A DNA stretch of 64,000 nt from an uncultured Rhodobacter sp. (GTDB lineage Bacteria > Pseudomonadota > Alphaproteobacteria > Rhodobacterales > Rhodobacteraceae). Shown in pieces: positions 21,372 through 30,282 of this stretch. The stretch's first letter is position 1, and every line of letters starts with the position of its first letter. Location of the stretch: assembly GCA_945952585.1 (NCBI GenBank), contig CAMFII010000001.1, positions 186,001 to 250,000 of the forward strand, in the 5' to 3' direction. The position numbers and the translations under genes are program-made. Under the pieces are notes generated by a model. That model worked only from the letters and a program-made list of their open reading frames with translations. It was not told the DNA's origin and did no database searches.

Positions 21372-21416
21372 TCGCCCCTCCCTGTCCCCATGGCGCAATC
21401 GCGCGCACCTTGACAA

Positions 21417-21481
21417 AAGGCGGCTCGAAAGCCGCCTTGCCTTCTCCCCTAGGGGGATCATGCCGGGGCGGATGCCCCGGC
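21417..21481 (-). other. Two intercistronic hairpins between frcB and frcC
   Basis: A first perfect 9-base stem (21417-21425 with 21430-21438) and a second 8-base stem (21462-21469 with 21474-21481, GCCGGGGC/GCCCCGGC) lie in the frcB-frcC gap. There is no T run, so these are probably mRNA stability or attenuation structures that raise FrcB over FrcC/FrcA. Confidence 0.6.
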
Positions 21482-21502
21482 ACAACGCTTATGTAGATGG
21501 GC

Positions 21503-22531
21503 TCAGCCCCAGCAGAGTTCGGTGCCCTTGGCGGTGTCGATCGACGGGACGTCCTTGGCCGGCTTGTCGGTGACAAGGTTCACGCCGGTGTCGAAGAACG
21601 ACTTGCCGGGGGTCGGCTGCGGTTTCTCGCCGGTGGTCGCCCATTTCACGATCGCGTCGATCCCGAGAGCCGCCATCTGCAGCGGGTACTGCTGCGAGGT
21701 GGCGCCGATGATGCCTTCCTTGACCGACTTCACGCCCGGGCAGCCGCCGTCGACCGAAACGATCAGAACGTCGTTCTCCTTGCCGACGGCTTTCAGCGCC
21801 TGATAGGCGCCGACGGCGGCCGGCTCGTTGATCGTGTGGATCACGTTGATGTCCGGGTCTTTCTGCAGAAGGTTTTCCATCGCCTTGCGGCCACCTTCTT
21901 CGTTGCCGTTGGTCACATCGTGGCCAACGATGCGGGGATCATCCTCGTCGCCGATCTTGTTGGCGTCTTTCGGGTCGATCCCGAAGCCGATCATGAAGCC
22001 CTGGTCGCGCAGCACGTCCACGGTCGGCTGCGACGGGGTCAGATCGAGGAAGCCGATCTTGGCGGTCTTGGCGCCGTCACCCATGGTTGCGGCAGCCCAG
22101 GCGCCGATCAGCTTGCCGGCTTCCAGGTTGTCGGTCGCGAAGGTCGCATCGGCGGCGTCGGCCGGGTCAAGCGGCGTGTCGAGCGCGATCACCACCATGC
22201 CGGCGGCCTGCGCCTTTTTCACCGAGTCGACGATCGCCTTGGTGTCGGAGGCAGCGATCAGGATACCCTTCGCCCCGTCGGCGATGCAGGCTTCGATCGC
22301 GGCGACCTGGCTGTCATGGTCGCCGTCAACCTTGCCGGCATAAGACTTCAGCGTGACGCCAAGTTCTTTCGCCTTGGCTTCGGCGCCTTCCTTCATCTTC
22401 ACGAAGAAGGGGTTGGTGTCGGTCTTGGTGATGAGGCAGGCGGTAATATCGGCGGCCGAGGCCGAAGTGGCCGTCATCAATGCCGCAGTCGCGGCGCCCA
22501 GAATGAGTCCGCCAAGGGTGCTCTTGTGCAT
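21503..22531 (-). CDS. frcB: Fructose-binding periplasmic protein
   Basis: Periplasmic solute-binding protein (342 aa) of the CUT2 class. A signal peptide covers residues 1 to about 26, with cleavage after ATSASA. The mature protein begins with a strand followed by [30 protein letters not shown] and the [20 protein letters not shown] segment are strikingly like FrcB of Sinorhizobium, which binds fructose (and ribose and mannose). The ATG at 22531 follows GGGAGGACATACC. It is the first gene of the operon, divergent from a ROK-family regulator. Confidence 0.9.
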   Translation of the reverse strand: MHKSTLGGLILGAATAALMTATSASAADITACLITKTDTNPFFVKMKEGAEAKAKELGVTLKSYAGKVDGDHDSQVAAIEACIADGAKGILIAASDTKAIVDSVKKAQAAGMVVIALDTPLDPADAADATFATDNLEAGKLIGAWAAATMGDGAKTAKIGFLDLTPSQPTVDVLRDQGFMIGFGIDPKDANKIGDEDDPRIVGHDVTNGNEEGGRKAMENLLQKDPDINVIHTINEPAAVGAYQALKAVGKENDVLIVSVDGGCPGVKSVKEGIIGATSQQYPLQMAALGIDAIVKWATTGEKPQPTPGKSFFDTGVNLVTDKPAKDVPSIDTAKGTELCWG

Positions 22532-22643
22532 CACGGTATGTCCTCCCGAATGAATGTCACGGCCACCCTTCCCGGCGGTCCGTCGCATGGCAGCTCCATC
22601 TCCCCTGCCGTGCGGCCTTACATGAACCCGATTCCCTCCCCGA

Positions 22644-22681
22644 CGTCAAGATAATTAAATCACTCTGAATTATTATTGACA
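22644..22681. promoter_or_regulatory. Back-to-back promoters and AT-rich operator between frcB and the ROK regulator
   Basis: A -35-like TTGACG on the minus strand (22649-22644) faces frcB and a perfect TTGACA (22676-22681) faces the regulator. Between them lies the AT-rich inverted repeat ATAATT-N11-AATTAT (22651-22673), the only strongly AT-rich patch here. One operator flanked by two divergent -35 boxes fits autoregulation plus frc control by the ROK protein. The -10 boxes are poor matches. Confidence 0.5.
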
Positions 22682-22747
22682 GATCGACTGCAACGTCGCC
22701 AAATTCAGATTGGGGGCCCGGTGCAGCACCGGGGCGAGGAGGACGTC

Positions 22748-23950
22748 GTGACCACCATCCAGGACTTGACAGCGGACCGGGGCATTCCCGATCCGCCGCT
22801 CCTGCGCGGTTCGAACCAGAGCGGGATGCGCGCCTATAACGAGCGGCTCGTGCTGTCTTTGGTGCGACGCGACGGCGCCCTTTCGAAATCCGACATCGCC
22901 CGGATGACGGGGCTTTCGGCACAAACCATCTCGGTCATCATGCGTGCGCTCGAGGCGGACGGCCTGCTCGCCCGGGGCGAACCGGTTCGCGGCAAGATCG
23001 GGCAACCCTCCGTTCCGATGTCGCTTGCCGCCGACGGGGCCTATTTCTTCGGGCTCAAGATCGGGCGCCGGTCGGTCGATCTGGTGCTGATCGATCTTCT
23101 CGGCCAGCCGGTCGCTTTGCGCCGCCAGACCTATCGCTATCCGTCGCCGGAGTTGGTGGTCGAGTTCGTCTCGAAAAACCTGCCGGCCTTGTCTGAAACG
23201 CTGACCATCGAGCAACGGCAACGGATTGGCGGGCTGGGGGTGGCGATGCCATTCCAGCTGTGGAGTTGGGCGCAACATATCGACTCGCCGCCCGGCGCCC
23301 TCGATCTCTGGCAGGATTTCGACATCGCAACTGAGCTGTCGGCGCTGTGCGAGATGCCGGTCTATGTGCAGAACGACGCGACCGCCGCCTGCGGGGCCGA
23401 GCTTGTTTTCGGAACGGGCGACCGACCGCAGGACTTCCTTTATTTCTATATCGGGTTCTTCATCGGCGGCGGGCTTGTGCTGAACGGAAAGCTGTTCCCC
23501 GGACGTACCGGCAACGCCGCAGCCGTGGGGCCCCTTCCCGTTCCGGGGCCAGATGGCAGGATGCGCCGCCTGATGACGATTGCCTCATTGTCAACGCTGG
23601 CGGACGGACTTCATGAGGTCGACGTGAATCCGGACCAGCTCTGGGAAATGCCAGGGCCGTGGACCATCCCTGCCGACGTGCTCGACCGCTGGATCGCGGG
23701 CGCGGCTGAGGGCCTGGCCAGCGCCACGCTCAGCGCCGCGACTCTGATCGAAATCGATACGGTGATGATCGATGGATGGATGCCGTCCGAGATCCGTGAT
23801 CGGCTTGTCGAAGCGACGAATGCCGCTTTCCTGAGGCTTGATCTGGCAGGTGTCACGTTGCCCGTGATCCGCGCCGGCACAGTCGGCCCCCGGGCGCGTG
23901 AACTTGGCGGTGCCGCGATTCCTCTTTCGCAGCGCTTCCTGGTTGACTAA
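22748..23950 (+). CDS. ROK-family transcriptional regulator of the frc operon (FrcR-like)
   Basis: A 400-residue repressor with an N-terminal winged helix (ERLVLSLVRRDGALSKSDIARMTGLSAQTISVIMRAL, about residues 28-63) joined to a sugar-kinase-like ROK domain. The GLGVAMP phosphate-binding-type loop is near residue 185 and VQNDATAACGAEL is near residue 222. The zinc-binding cysteine cluster of true ROK kinases is not apparent, consistent with a regulator. The start is GTG at 22748, with AGGAGG 5 bases upstream, rather than the earlier in-frame TTG. Divergence from frcBCA suggests it represses the fructose operon until sugar is bound. Confidence 0.85.
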   Translation: MTTIQDLTADRGIPDPPLLRGSNQSGMRAYNERLVLSLVRRDGALSKSDIARMTGLSAQTISVIMRALEADGLLARGEPVRGKIGQPSVPMSLAADGAYFFGLKIGRRSVDLVLIDLLGQPVALRRQTYRYPSPELVVEFVSKNLPALSETLTIEQRQRIGGLGVAMPFQLWSWAQHIDSPPGALDLWQDFDIATELSALCEMPVYVQNDATAACGAELVFGTGDRPQDFLYFYIGFFIGGGLVLNGKLFPGRTGNAAAVGPLPVPGPDGRMRRLMTIASLSTLADGLHEVDVNPDQLWEMPGPWTIPADVLDRWIAGAAEGLASATLSAATLIEIDTVMIDGWMPSEIRDRLVEATNAAFLRLDLAGVTLPVIRAGTVGPRARELGGAAIPLSQRFLVD

Positions 23951-23976
23951 TCCGCCCGGTCCAGGTGCCGAGCCGA

Positions 23977-24672
23977 TCAAACCGAGACTGCGGCCCGCAA
24001 GTCGGCTTCAGAGAGCTCCTGCTTTGTGCCCTGCATCGAAACGGCACCGCGCTTGAGCACGTAGAACCGGTCGGCCAACCCATAGGCGAAGTCGAAATAC
24101 TGCTCGACCAGGATAATCGCCATGTCCCCCTTCGACCGCAGATAGTCGATAACCCGGCCGATCTGCTGGATGATGTTGGGCTGGATGCCCTCGGTCGGCT
24201 CGTCGAGCAGCAAGAGCTTCGGGCGCATGATCATCGCCCGCCCGATGGCAAGTTGCTGCTGCTGCCCGCCGGACAGGTCGCCGCCGCGGCGGTTGGTCAT
24301 GTCCTTCAGGACCGGGAACAGGTCGTAAATCTCGTCGGGAATGCGATGCTCGGATTTCGGCAGGACGGCGAACCCGGTCTCCAGGTTCTCCTTCACGGTG
24401 AGCAGCGGGAAAATCATCCGGCCCTGCGGCACGTACCCCACACCCCGCCGCGCCATCGCCTGCGGCGGCACACGGCCCACCTGCTCGCCATCCAGTTCCA
24501 GCGTCCCGCCCGACCTGGGATGCGTCCCCGAAATCGCTTTCAAGAGGCTGGTCTTGCCCACGCCGTTAGTGCCGACGAGGCAGGTCACCTGGCCCTGCAA
24601 CGCCTCCAGGCTGATCCCGTTCAGGATCTGCGAGCCGCCGTAGTGGAGGGTGAGGTTCTCGACCTTCAGCAT
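23977..24672 (-). CDS. urtE: Urea ABC transporter ATPase UrtE
   Basis: ABC ATPase (231 aa) of the branched-chain amino acid/urea (HAAT) importer class, closest to UrtE. Walker A is GTNGVGKTS (about 34-42). The signature LSGGQQQQLAIGRAMIMRP (about 134) with four glutamines and DEPTEGIQPNIIQQIG (about 159) are typical of UrtE. Last gene of urtABCDE, 3 bases from urtD. The operon as a whole imports urea as a nitrogen source; no urease genes are within this window. Confidence 0.93.
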   Translation of the reverse strand: MLKVENLTLHYGGSQILNGISLEALQGQVTCLVGTNGVGKTSLLKAISGTHPRSGGTLELDGEQVGRVPPQAMARRGVGYVPQGRMIFPLLTVKENLETGFAVLPKSEHRIPDEIYDLFPVLKDMTNRRGGDLSGGQQQQLAIGRAMIMRPKLLLLDEPTEGIQPNIIQQIGRVIDYLRSKGDMAIILVEQYFDFAYGLADRFYVLKRGAVSMQGTKQELSEADLRAAVSV

Positions 24673-24675
24673 GCT

Positions 24676-25416
24676 TCAGCGCCCCAGATAGACTTCGATC
24701 ACTTGCGGGTTCTGTGTGACAAAATCGAGCGAACCTTCGGCCAGCACCGAGCCTTCGTGCAGGACCGTCACCCGGCAATCGAGGCGACGGACAAACTCCA
24801 TGTCATGCTCGACCACCACCACAGCCCGGGTCTTCGCGGCCTCGCGCAAGAGCGTCGTCGTATGCTCGCGTTCGGCCAAGGTCATGCCCGCCGCCGGTTC
24901 GTCGACCAGCAAAAGCTTCGGCTCCTGTGCCAGAAGCATCCCGATTTCCAACCACTGCTTCTGGCCGTGGCTCAGTTCCCCGGACTTGCGGTCCAGATGG
25001 TCGGCAAGCCCGATCTCGCCCGCCAGTTCCTCGACCCGCGCATGGTCGGCTGCCGAGGGGCGGAAGAACAGGACCGGCACCGGGCCGCGCGGGCGTTTGA
25101 CCGCCATCATCAGGTTCTCTCGCACCAGCTGGTCCTCGAACACCGTCGGTCGCTGGAACTTGCGGCCGATCCCCACTTGCGCGATCTGGCTTTCGGACAT
25201 CTTGAGCAGCGACAACGAGCGATCCCCCCAGACCACGCGGCCGGTGTCCGGCTTGGTCTTGCCGGTGACGATATCCATGAACGTGGTCTTGCCCGCGCCG
25301 TTTGGCCCGATGATCGCCCGCATTTCCTGCGGGCCGATGCGGAAGGACAGGTTGTTGATGGCACGGAAGCCGTCGAAAGTTACCGAGACGCCCGAAACCT
25401 CGAGAAGCGAGTTCAT
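24676..25416 (-). CDS. urtD: Urea ABC transporter ATPase UrtD
   Basis: ABC ATPase (246 aa) of the urea importer. Walker A GPNGAGKTTFMDIVTGKT (about 37-54), the UrtD-typical LSHGQKQWLEIGMLLAQEP signature (about 147-165) and Walker B LLLVDEPAAGM (about 168) are present. Its start overlaps the urtC stop by 4 bases (ATGA), giving translational coupling. It pairs with UrtE as the heterodimeric motor. Confidence 0.93.
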   Translation of the reverse strand: MNSLLEVSGVSVTFDGFRAINNLSFRIGPQEMRAIIGPNGAGKTTFMDIVTGKTKPDTGRVVWGDRSLSLLKMSESQIAQVGIGRKFQRPTVFEDQLVRENLMMAVKRPRGPVPVLFFRPSAADHARVEELAGEIGLADHLDRKSGELSHGQKQWLEIGMLLAQEPKLLLVDEPAAGMTLAEREHTTTLLREAAKTRAVVVVEHDMEFVRRLDCRVTVLHEGSVLAEGSLDFVTQNPQVIEVYLGR

Positions 25417-26660
25417 TCGATCGCCTCCTTCTCGCGCAGCGCGCCGTCATCGGGGCCGAGCGGTTCACCCTTGCGGTCGGGGCTTTTCACGCCCTCGAAC
25501 CAGTCGAAGATTCCGCCGATCCCTTTGGGCGACACGATGGTGACAATGACGAAGGCGATCCCCAGCATCACCTGCCACCAGTCAACCCACTGGATCGTGT
25601 AGAACCCAAGGTTCACATCCGGCACGCGGCCGCCGGTGAACACGCTGGAAACCAGGCTCACGAAAGCCGCACCGATCACCGCGCCGTAAAGTCGTCCCCT
25701 GCCCCCGATCGCCACCCAGACCGCGAGATAGACCGAAGCGATCGGCGCCATCTCGGCCGGGTTGATGATGCCGGCCTGCGGGTAGTAGAGCGCCCCCGCC
25801 AGTCCCGCGAGCACTGCCGTCAGGGTGAAGACGAAGAGCTTGAACCCCTCCACCGGGTAACCCAGGAACCGCACCCGCGCCTCGTCGTCGCGGATGCCAC
25901 GCAGGACCGAGCCGAACTTGCCTGACACGATCCAGAAGCACAGAAGATAGGCGACTCCGAGCGCCGCAGCCGAGGCCCAGAAGAACCAGATCGAGATGTA
26001 GCTTTGCGGAATGGCATCGGCGCCCGGCAGGTTCTGCAAGCCCGACAGGCCGTTGTTGCCGCGAAGGCCGCTGTCGTTCTGGAAGAGCCAGAGCGCCAGT
26101 GCCAGCGTCATCGACTGCGTGAGGATAGAGAGGTACACGCCCGTGACCCGGCTGCGGAAGGCGAGCCAGCCGAAGACCAGCGCCAGAATACCGGGCACAA
26201 TCACCACGAGCGCCAGTTGCGCCCAGAAGCTCGAGGCGAAATACCAGATCGTCGGGAACACATTGCCGCCGACAACGCCGAAGATCTGCACCGCGATCGC
26301 GTCGCGGATCTCCTCGGGCGTGGGCGGCAAAGCGGCGTTGGCGAGCGAGGCTACGACAATGTCGCGGGTCCGCGCATACATCAGCCACATGCCGATCATG
26401 TAGCCGCCAAGCCCGAAGAAAGCGAAATGCCCAAGGCTCAGGATGCCGGTGTAGCCCCAGACCAGATCCATCGCGAGCGCGATAAGGCACAGGCACAGGG
26501 TCTTGCCGAGCGTCTTGACGAAGGAGGCCGAGATCAGCCCCGGCCCGTAGGCCTCGGACATCAGCGTGACCGCGAGGGTGAAGAGCGCAAGCACCCCGAG
26601 GAAGATCAGGAGCGACGGGTGCTTGCGCAGCAAGGGCATGCGGGCGGGTGCGGCTGCCAT
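25413..26660 (-). CDS. urtC: Urea ABC transporter permease UrtC
   Basis: Inner-membrane permease (415 aa) of the LivM type. About nine or ten hydrophobic segments are visible, with the LivM-like motif VWGYTGILSLGHFAFFGLGGYMIG (about 65-88) split between helices. The C-terminal part has VAIGGRGRLYGAVIGAAFV (about 313-331). The start lies one base from the urtB stop, and its own stop overlaps urtD. With UrtB it forms the urea channel. Confidence 0.92.
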   Translation of the reverse strand: MAAAPARMPLLRKHPSLLIFLGVLALFTLAVTLMSEAYGPGLISASFVKTLGKTLCLCLIALAMDLVWGYTGILSLGHFAFFGLGGYMIGMWLMYARTRDIVVASLANAALPPTPEEIRDAIAVQIFGVVGGNVFPTIWYFASSFWAQLALVVIVPGILALVFGWLAFRSRVTGVYLSILTQSMTLALALWLFQNDSGLRGNNGLSGLQNLPGADAIPQSYISIWFFWASAAALGVAYLLCFWIVSGKFGSVLRGIRDDEARVRFLGYPVEGFKLFVFTLTAVLAGLAGALYYPQAGIINPAEMAPIASVYLAVWVAIGGRGRLYGAVIGAAFVSLVSSVFTGGRVPDVNLGFYTIQWVDWWQVMLGIAFVIVTIVSPKGIGGIFDWFEGVKSPDRKGEPLGPDDGALREKEAIE

Positions 26661-26661
26661 G

Positions 26662-28620
26662 TCAGTCTCCCGCCGCGCGGCCCTTGAGGGCGATGATCCC
26701 TCGCGGCCGGAACTGGATGAAGATGATGATGAAGATGATCATGTAGGTCTGCGCCGCGAGCGTGTTCGACGGGTTGAACCATTCGATCCCCTTCTGCAGG
26801 AAGCCGATCAGCGTCGCGCCAAGCAACGTGCCCCAGATGTTGCCCACGCCGCCCACGACCACGGTCATGAAGCTTTGCACGATGTAGTCTTGGCCAAGTT
26901 CCGATGTGACCTTGGCGAATAGCCCGATCGCCACCCCGGCGATGCCGGCGATGCCGGAGCCGAGCGCGAAGGTCATCATGTTGATGCGCTCGGGGTTGAT
27001 GCCCATGCTAGCGGCCATTTTCGGATTCTGGGTGACCGCGCGCACTTCGAGACCCAGCCGAGTGCGCTTCATGATGAACAGGAAGACGCCAAGAAAGATC
27101 AGCGCGAGGACAAAGATCGCGATGCGGATGTAGCTGATCGAGACGATGTCGTTGAAGGTCAGCGCACCGCCCAGCCAGTCGGGCGAGGTCAGCGGCCGCG
27201 CCTGCGTGCCGAAGATGTTCTTGGCGAGTTGTTGCAGCGCGATCGACACGCCGAAAGTGGCTAGCAGCGTCTCCAGCGGCCGATGATAAAGGCGGCGGAT
27301 CACCAGCCGCTCCATCGCGACGCCTGCCAGTGCGCCGACGATGAAGGCCGCCGGCAGCGCCACGAGGATCGAAAGCGTGTAGTCGGCGATGTATTGCTGC
27401 ACGACGTAGCCCGTATAGGCGCCCATCATGATGAACTCGCCATGGGCCATGTTGATGACCCGCATCACCCCGAAGGTGATGGCGAGGCCAATGGCGGCCA
27501 GGAAGTAGATCGAGGCTAGCGACATCGCATCGAGCGCAAGGTCGGCGAACTGGTTCAGCGCCAGCCGGATCTCGACCGACCGCAGGGTCGCCAGCGCGGC
27601 ATCGGTCACAGCCCGCGAGGGTTCGGCGTAGGTTTCGTAGAACACGGCTGCCGAAAGGGCCGCGGCGACATCCGCATCCGACGCGGCCGGCGGAACGGCG
27701 CCCGAGGCTTCAAGCGCCTCATAGGCGGCGCTGCGGTTGGCTTCGGTGCCGAGGTCGGCCACGGCAAAGCCGCCGACCTTGCCGTCGACGATGTTGGCGG
27801 CCAGCGCCTTGGCGCGTTCGGCAGGCGTGATGACCGGCTGCAGGATGCCGGCGCTCACGAGCAGCGCCTTGGCCTCATCCTCGGGCAAGGCGGCGGAACC
27901 GGGCGTCAGCATCCGCGCGACGTTCGCGCCATCCGGCACCGCAGGGCCGGCGGCACGCGTCGCGGCAACGATCGGGTTCAGCGCAGCGCGCAAATCGACG
28001 CCGATATCGCCGGAAAAGCTTTCGATAGCGGCAACCCGCGCAGCCTCGTCAGGATCAAAGCGCAGGGTCAGCAAGCGGTCCAGACGTTCCTTCTGGGCCT
28101 TCAGGTCCGGATCGGGTTCTCCGGCGATCGACGCGCGCAGCGGCGCCAGTTGATCGGCCGACGGGTCGCGCGCGATCGAGGCCAGCGCCTTTTCCCGCGT
28201 CACCTTGTCGGGAGAACTCAGCTGGAACTGCACCATCGCCGAGCCGATCACCGACTTGATGCCGGAGTTGGGCCGAAGCTGCTCGAACTCGGCCTTCGGG
28301 GCCGTGCCGATGGACTGGCCGCTGTCCACGTCAGTCAGGGTCAGGTCGCCGCCCGATGCAGTAGCGATGGCAAAGAAGCCGTCGCCCTTTCGAACCCAGA
28401 GCGCGCGATCCGACCAGGCCTGCAGCACGGTCTCCGCCCCGGGGAGGCCGCTGCCGGCAAGCGCGGCGATGGCAGGACCAACGGTCGTGCGCGAGCTTTT
28501 CAGGATCGGCTCGCGATAGTGCTGAAGAATGGTCTGCAGGGGGCCGGGAGCGTCCTGCGCCAGGGCCGCGGAGGCCAGCGCCAGAACGGCCGCGAGCGCC
28601 GCAAGGAGGGAGCGCATCAT
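26662..28620 (-). CDS. urtB: Urea ABC transporter permease UrtB with long periplasmic N-terminal domain
   Basis: LivH-type permease (652 aa), longer than the core family. A signal peptide (residues 1 to about 22, ending SAALA) is followed by about 330 residues of soluble, Ala/Asp-rich, presumably periplasmic sequence with repeated DPSADQLAPL-like helical segments. The permease domain begins near residue 360 with the LivH motif FGVMRVINMAHGEFIMMGAY. It ends with a helix and FRPRGI. N-terminal extensions are known in UrtB proteins of Proteobacteria, but this one is at the long end from memory. It is second in the operon after urtA. Confidence 0.92.
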   Translation of the reverse strand: MMRSLLAALAAVLALASAALAQDAPGPLQTILQHYREPILKSSRTTVGPAIAALAGSGLPGAETVLQAWSDRALWVRKGDGFFAIATASGGDLTLTDVDSGQSIGTAPKAEFEQLRPNSGIKSVIGSAMVQFQLSSPDKVTREKALASIARDPSADQLAPLRASIAGEPDPDLKAQKERLDRLLTLRFDPDEAARVAAIESFSGDIGVDLRAALNPIVAATRAAGPAVPDGANVARMLTPGSAALPEDEAKALLVSAGILQPVITPAERAKALAANIVDGKVGGFAVADLGTEANRSAAYEALEASGAVPPAASDADVAAALSAAVFYETYAEPSRAVTDAALATLRSVEIRLALNQFADLALDAMSLASIYFLAAIGLAITFGVMRVINMAHGEFIMMGAYTGYVVQQYIADYTLSILVALPAAFIVGALAGVAMERLVIRRLYHRPLETLLATFGVSIALQQLAKNIFGTQARPLTSPDWLGGALTFNDIVSISYIRIAIFVLALIFLGVFLFIMKRTRLGLEVRAVTQNPKMAASMGINPERINMMTFALGSGIAGIAGVAIGLFAKVTSELGQDYIVQSFMTVVVGGVGNIWGTLLGATLIGFLQKGIEWFNPSNTLAAQTYMIIFIIIFIQFRPRGIIALKGRAAGD

Positions 28621-28642
28621 GTCCGCCTAGGATGGGGAATGC

Positions 28643-28665
28643 GGGCGGGGGTCAGGCCCCCGCCC
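28643..28665 (-). other. Intercistronic hairpin between urtA and urtB
   Basis: A perfect 9-base GC stem (28643-28651 with 28657-28665, GGGCGGGGG/CCCCCGCCC) with a 5-base loop lies 9 bases after the urtA stop. There is no T run. It probably stabilises the urtA message or attenuates transcription into urtBCDE. Confidence 0.6.
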
Positions 28666-28674
28666 CAACCGTGA

Positions 28675-29970
28675 TCAGTAATTCGACTTGAGCTGCACGC
28701 AGGTCTTGGTCTGCGTGTTGTACATGCCGCACTTGAGCGTCGCCCAGTCGGACTCGAGCACCGCCGATTCCGGCAGGAAATCGGTCCAGGCGTCGCCGGC
28801 AACCGGCTCGGTCTGGCTGATGATGTCGAACTGGCCGTCTTCCTTGATCTCGCCGATCAGGACCGGCTTGGTCAGGTGGTGGTTCGGCAGCATCTTGGCC
28901 GTGGTGCCCGTCAGGTTCGGGAATTCCTCGCCAATCATCGCTTCCGAAACCTTGTCGACATCGGTGGTGCCGGCCTTCTCGACCGCGTTCACCCACATAT
29001 TGAAGCCGATATAGGTGGCTTCCATCGGGTCGTTGGTGGTGCGCTTCGGATTGCCGGTGAAGGCGTGCCACTGCTCGATGAAGGCCTTGTTTTCCGGCGT
29101 GTCGGCGCTTTCGAAGTAGTTCCAGGCGGCCAGCTGGCCGACGAGGTTCTTCAGGTCACCCGCGCCAAGGCCCGAAAGCTCCTCTTCACCCACCGAGAAG
29201 GCCACGACCGGAATCTGCTCGGCGGTGATGCCCGAGGCGGCGAGTTCCTTGTAGAAGCCGATATTGGCGTCGCCGTTGATGGTCGAGATCACGCCGACCT
29301 TCTTGCCATCAGCACCGAGCGCTTTCACGTCCGACACGATCTTGGCCCAGTCAGACTGGCCGAAGGGGGTGTAGTTCACGAAGATGTCGCTCTCCGGAAT
29401 GCCCTTCGATTTCAGGTAGGCCGTGAGGATGTTGTTCGTGGTACGGGGATAGACGTAGTCGGTGCCGAGGAGTGCGAATTTCTGCACGCCAAGCTCGTTC
29501 AGGAAGTAGTCGACCGCCGGTATCGCCTGCTGGTTCGGCGCAGCGCCGGTGTAAAAGACGTTCTTCGAGCTTTCCTCGCCCTCGTACTGGACGGGATAGA
29601 ACAGCAGGCCGTTCAGCTCCTCCAGCACCGGCAGGACCGATTTCCGCGACACCGAGGTCCAGCAACCGAAGATCACGTCGACCTTGTCGACGGTCAGCAG
29701 TTCTCGCGCCTTTTCAGCAAAGAGCGGCCAGTCGGAAGCCGGGTCGACCACGACGGCCTCGAGCTTCTTGCCCAGCAGCCCGCCCTTCTTGTTCTGTTCG
29801 TCGATCAGCATCAGGACGGTGTCCTTCAGCGTGGTCTCGGAAATGGCCATCGTGCCGGAGAGAGAGTGCAGGACGCCGATCTTGATCGTATCCTCCTCCG
29901 CCATCGCGACGCCGGACATCAGCGATGCCGCCACCGTCGCTCCGGTGATCAGTCTCGTCATGTAGCTCAT
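28675..29970 (-). CDS. urtA: Urea ABC transporter substrate-binding protein UrtA
   Basis: Periplasmic binding protein (431 aa) of the urea importer. The signal peptide is residues 1 to about 24 (ends SGVAMA, mature AEEDTIKIG). ILHSLSGTMAISE-type start, GCWTSVSRKSVLPV (about 102-115), YPVQYEGEESSKN (about 124) and the segment TNDPMEATYIGFNMWV (about 320) are typical of UrtA rather than LivJ. It is the first and presumably most abundant product of the operon, separated from urtB by a hairpin. Confidence 0.94.
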   Translation of the reverse strand: MSYMTRLITGATVAASLMSGVAMAEEDTIKIGVLHSLSGTMAISETTLKDTVLMLIDEQNKKGGLLGKKLEAVVVDPASDWPLFAEKARELLTVDKVDVIFGCWTSVSRKSVLPVLEELNGLLFYPVQYEGEESSKNVFYTGAAPNQQAIPAVDYFLNELGVQKFALLGTDYVYPRTTNNILTAYLKSKGIPESDIFVNYTPFGQSDWAKIVSDVKALGADGKKVGVISTINGDANIGFYKELAASGITAEQIPVVAFSVGEEELSGLGAGDLKNLVGQLAAWNYFESADTPENKAFIEQWHAFTGNPKRTTNDPMEATYIGFNMWVNAVEKAGTTDVDKVSEAMIGEEFPNLTGTTAKMLPNHHLTKPVLIGEIKEDGQFDIISQTEPVAGDAWTDFLPESAVLESDWATLKCGMYNTQTKTCVQLKSNY

Positions 29971-30282
29971 CGTCAGGGAAACCCTTTTTGGGCTGCGGCA
30001 TGGCGCGCATCGGCGTTACGACGACTGGATAACCTGTCGCCGAATGCCTATCTTGGCCCCGCAGCAAATTGTTGCACCCCGTGCGGCGGTGACGGACCGC
30101 CAAGTACGATCGCCGCCGCACACCCTTTTCACGATCCGGTGATCCCGAACCGCTCGGTCAATTGAGCGAATTCCGCGCGAAGCGGGGAGTAATTCTGCAT
30201 ATGCCGCATGGGCTACCGCATGGGGGCCGGCTCACTGCACAAAATGCAGGCCCTCAAGGCAAATGCGCCTAATCCGTAACCG
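29971..30282. other. Intergenic region upstream of urtA
   Basis: A 312-base stretch between the opgC stop and the urtA start, both on the minus strand. It should hold the urt promoter. I see no intact sigma-54 site, although nitrogen control would be expected. A near-miss lies around 30060-30080. No coding frame is convincing. A direct repeat CCGCATGGG appears twice near 30200-30230. Confidence 0.5.

Noticed and set aside
30060-30080. Possible sigma-54 promoter for urtA (GGTGCAACAATTTGC on the minus strand)
   Set aside because: The GG-to-GC spacing is one base too long, and sigma-54 promoters do not tolerate that.
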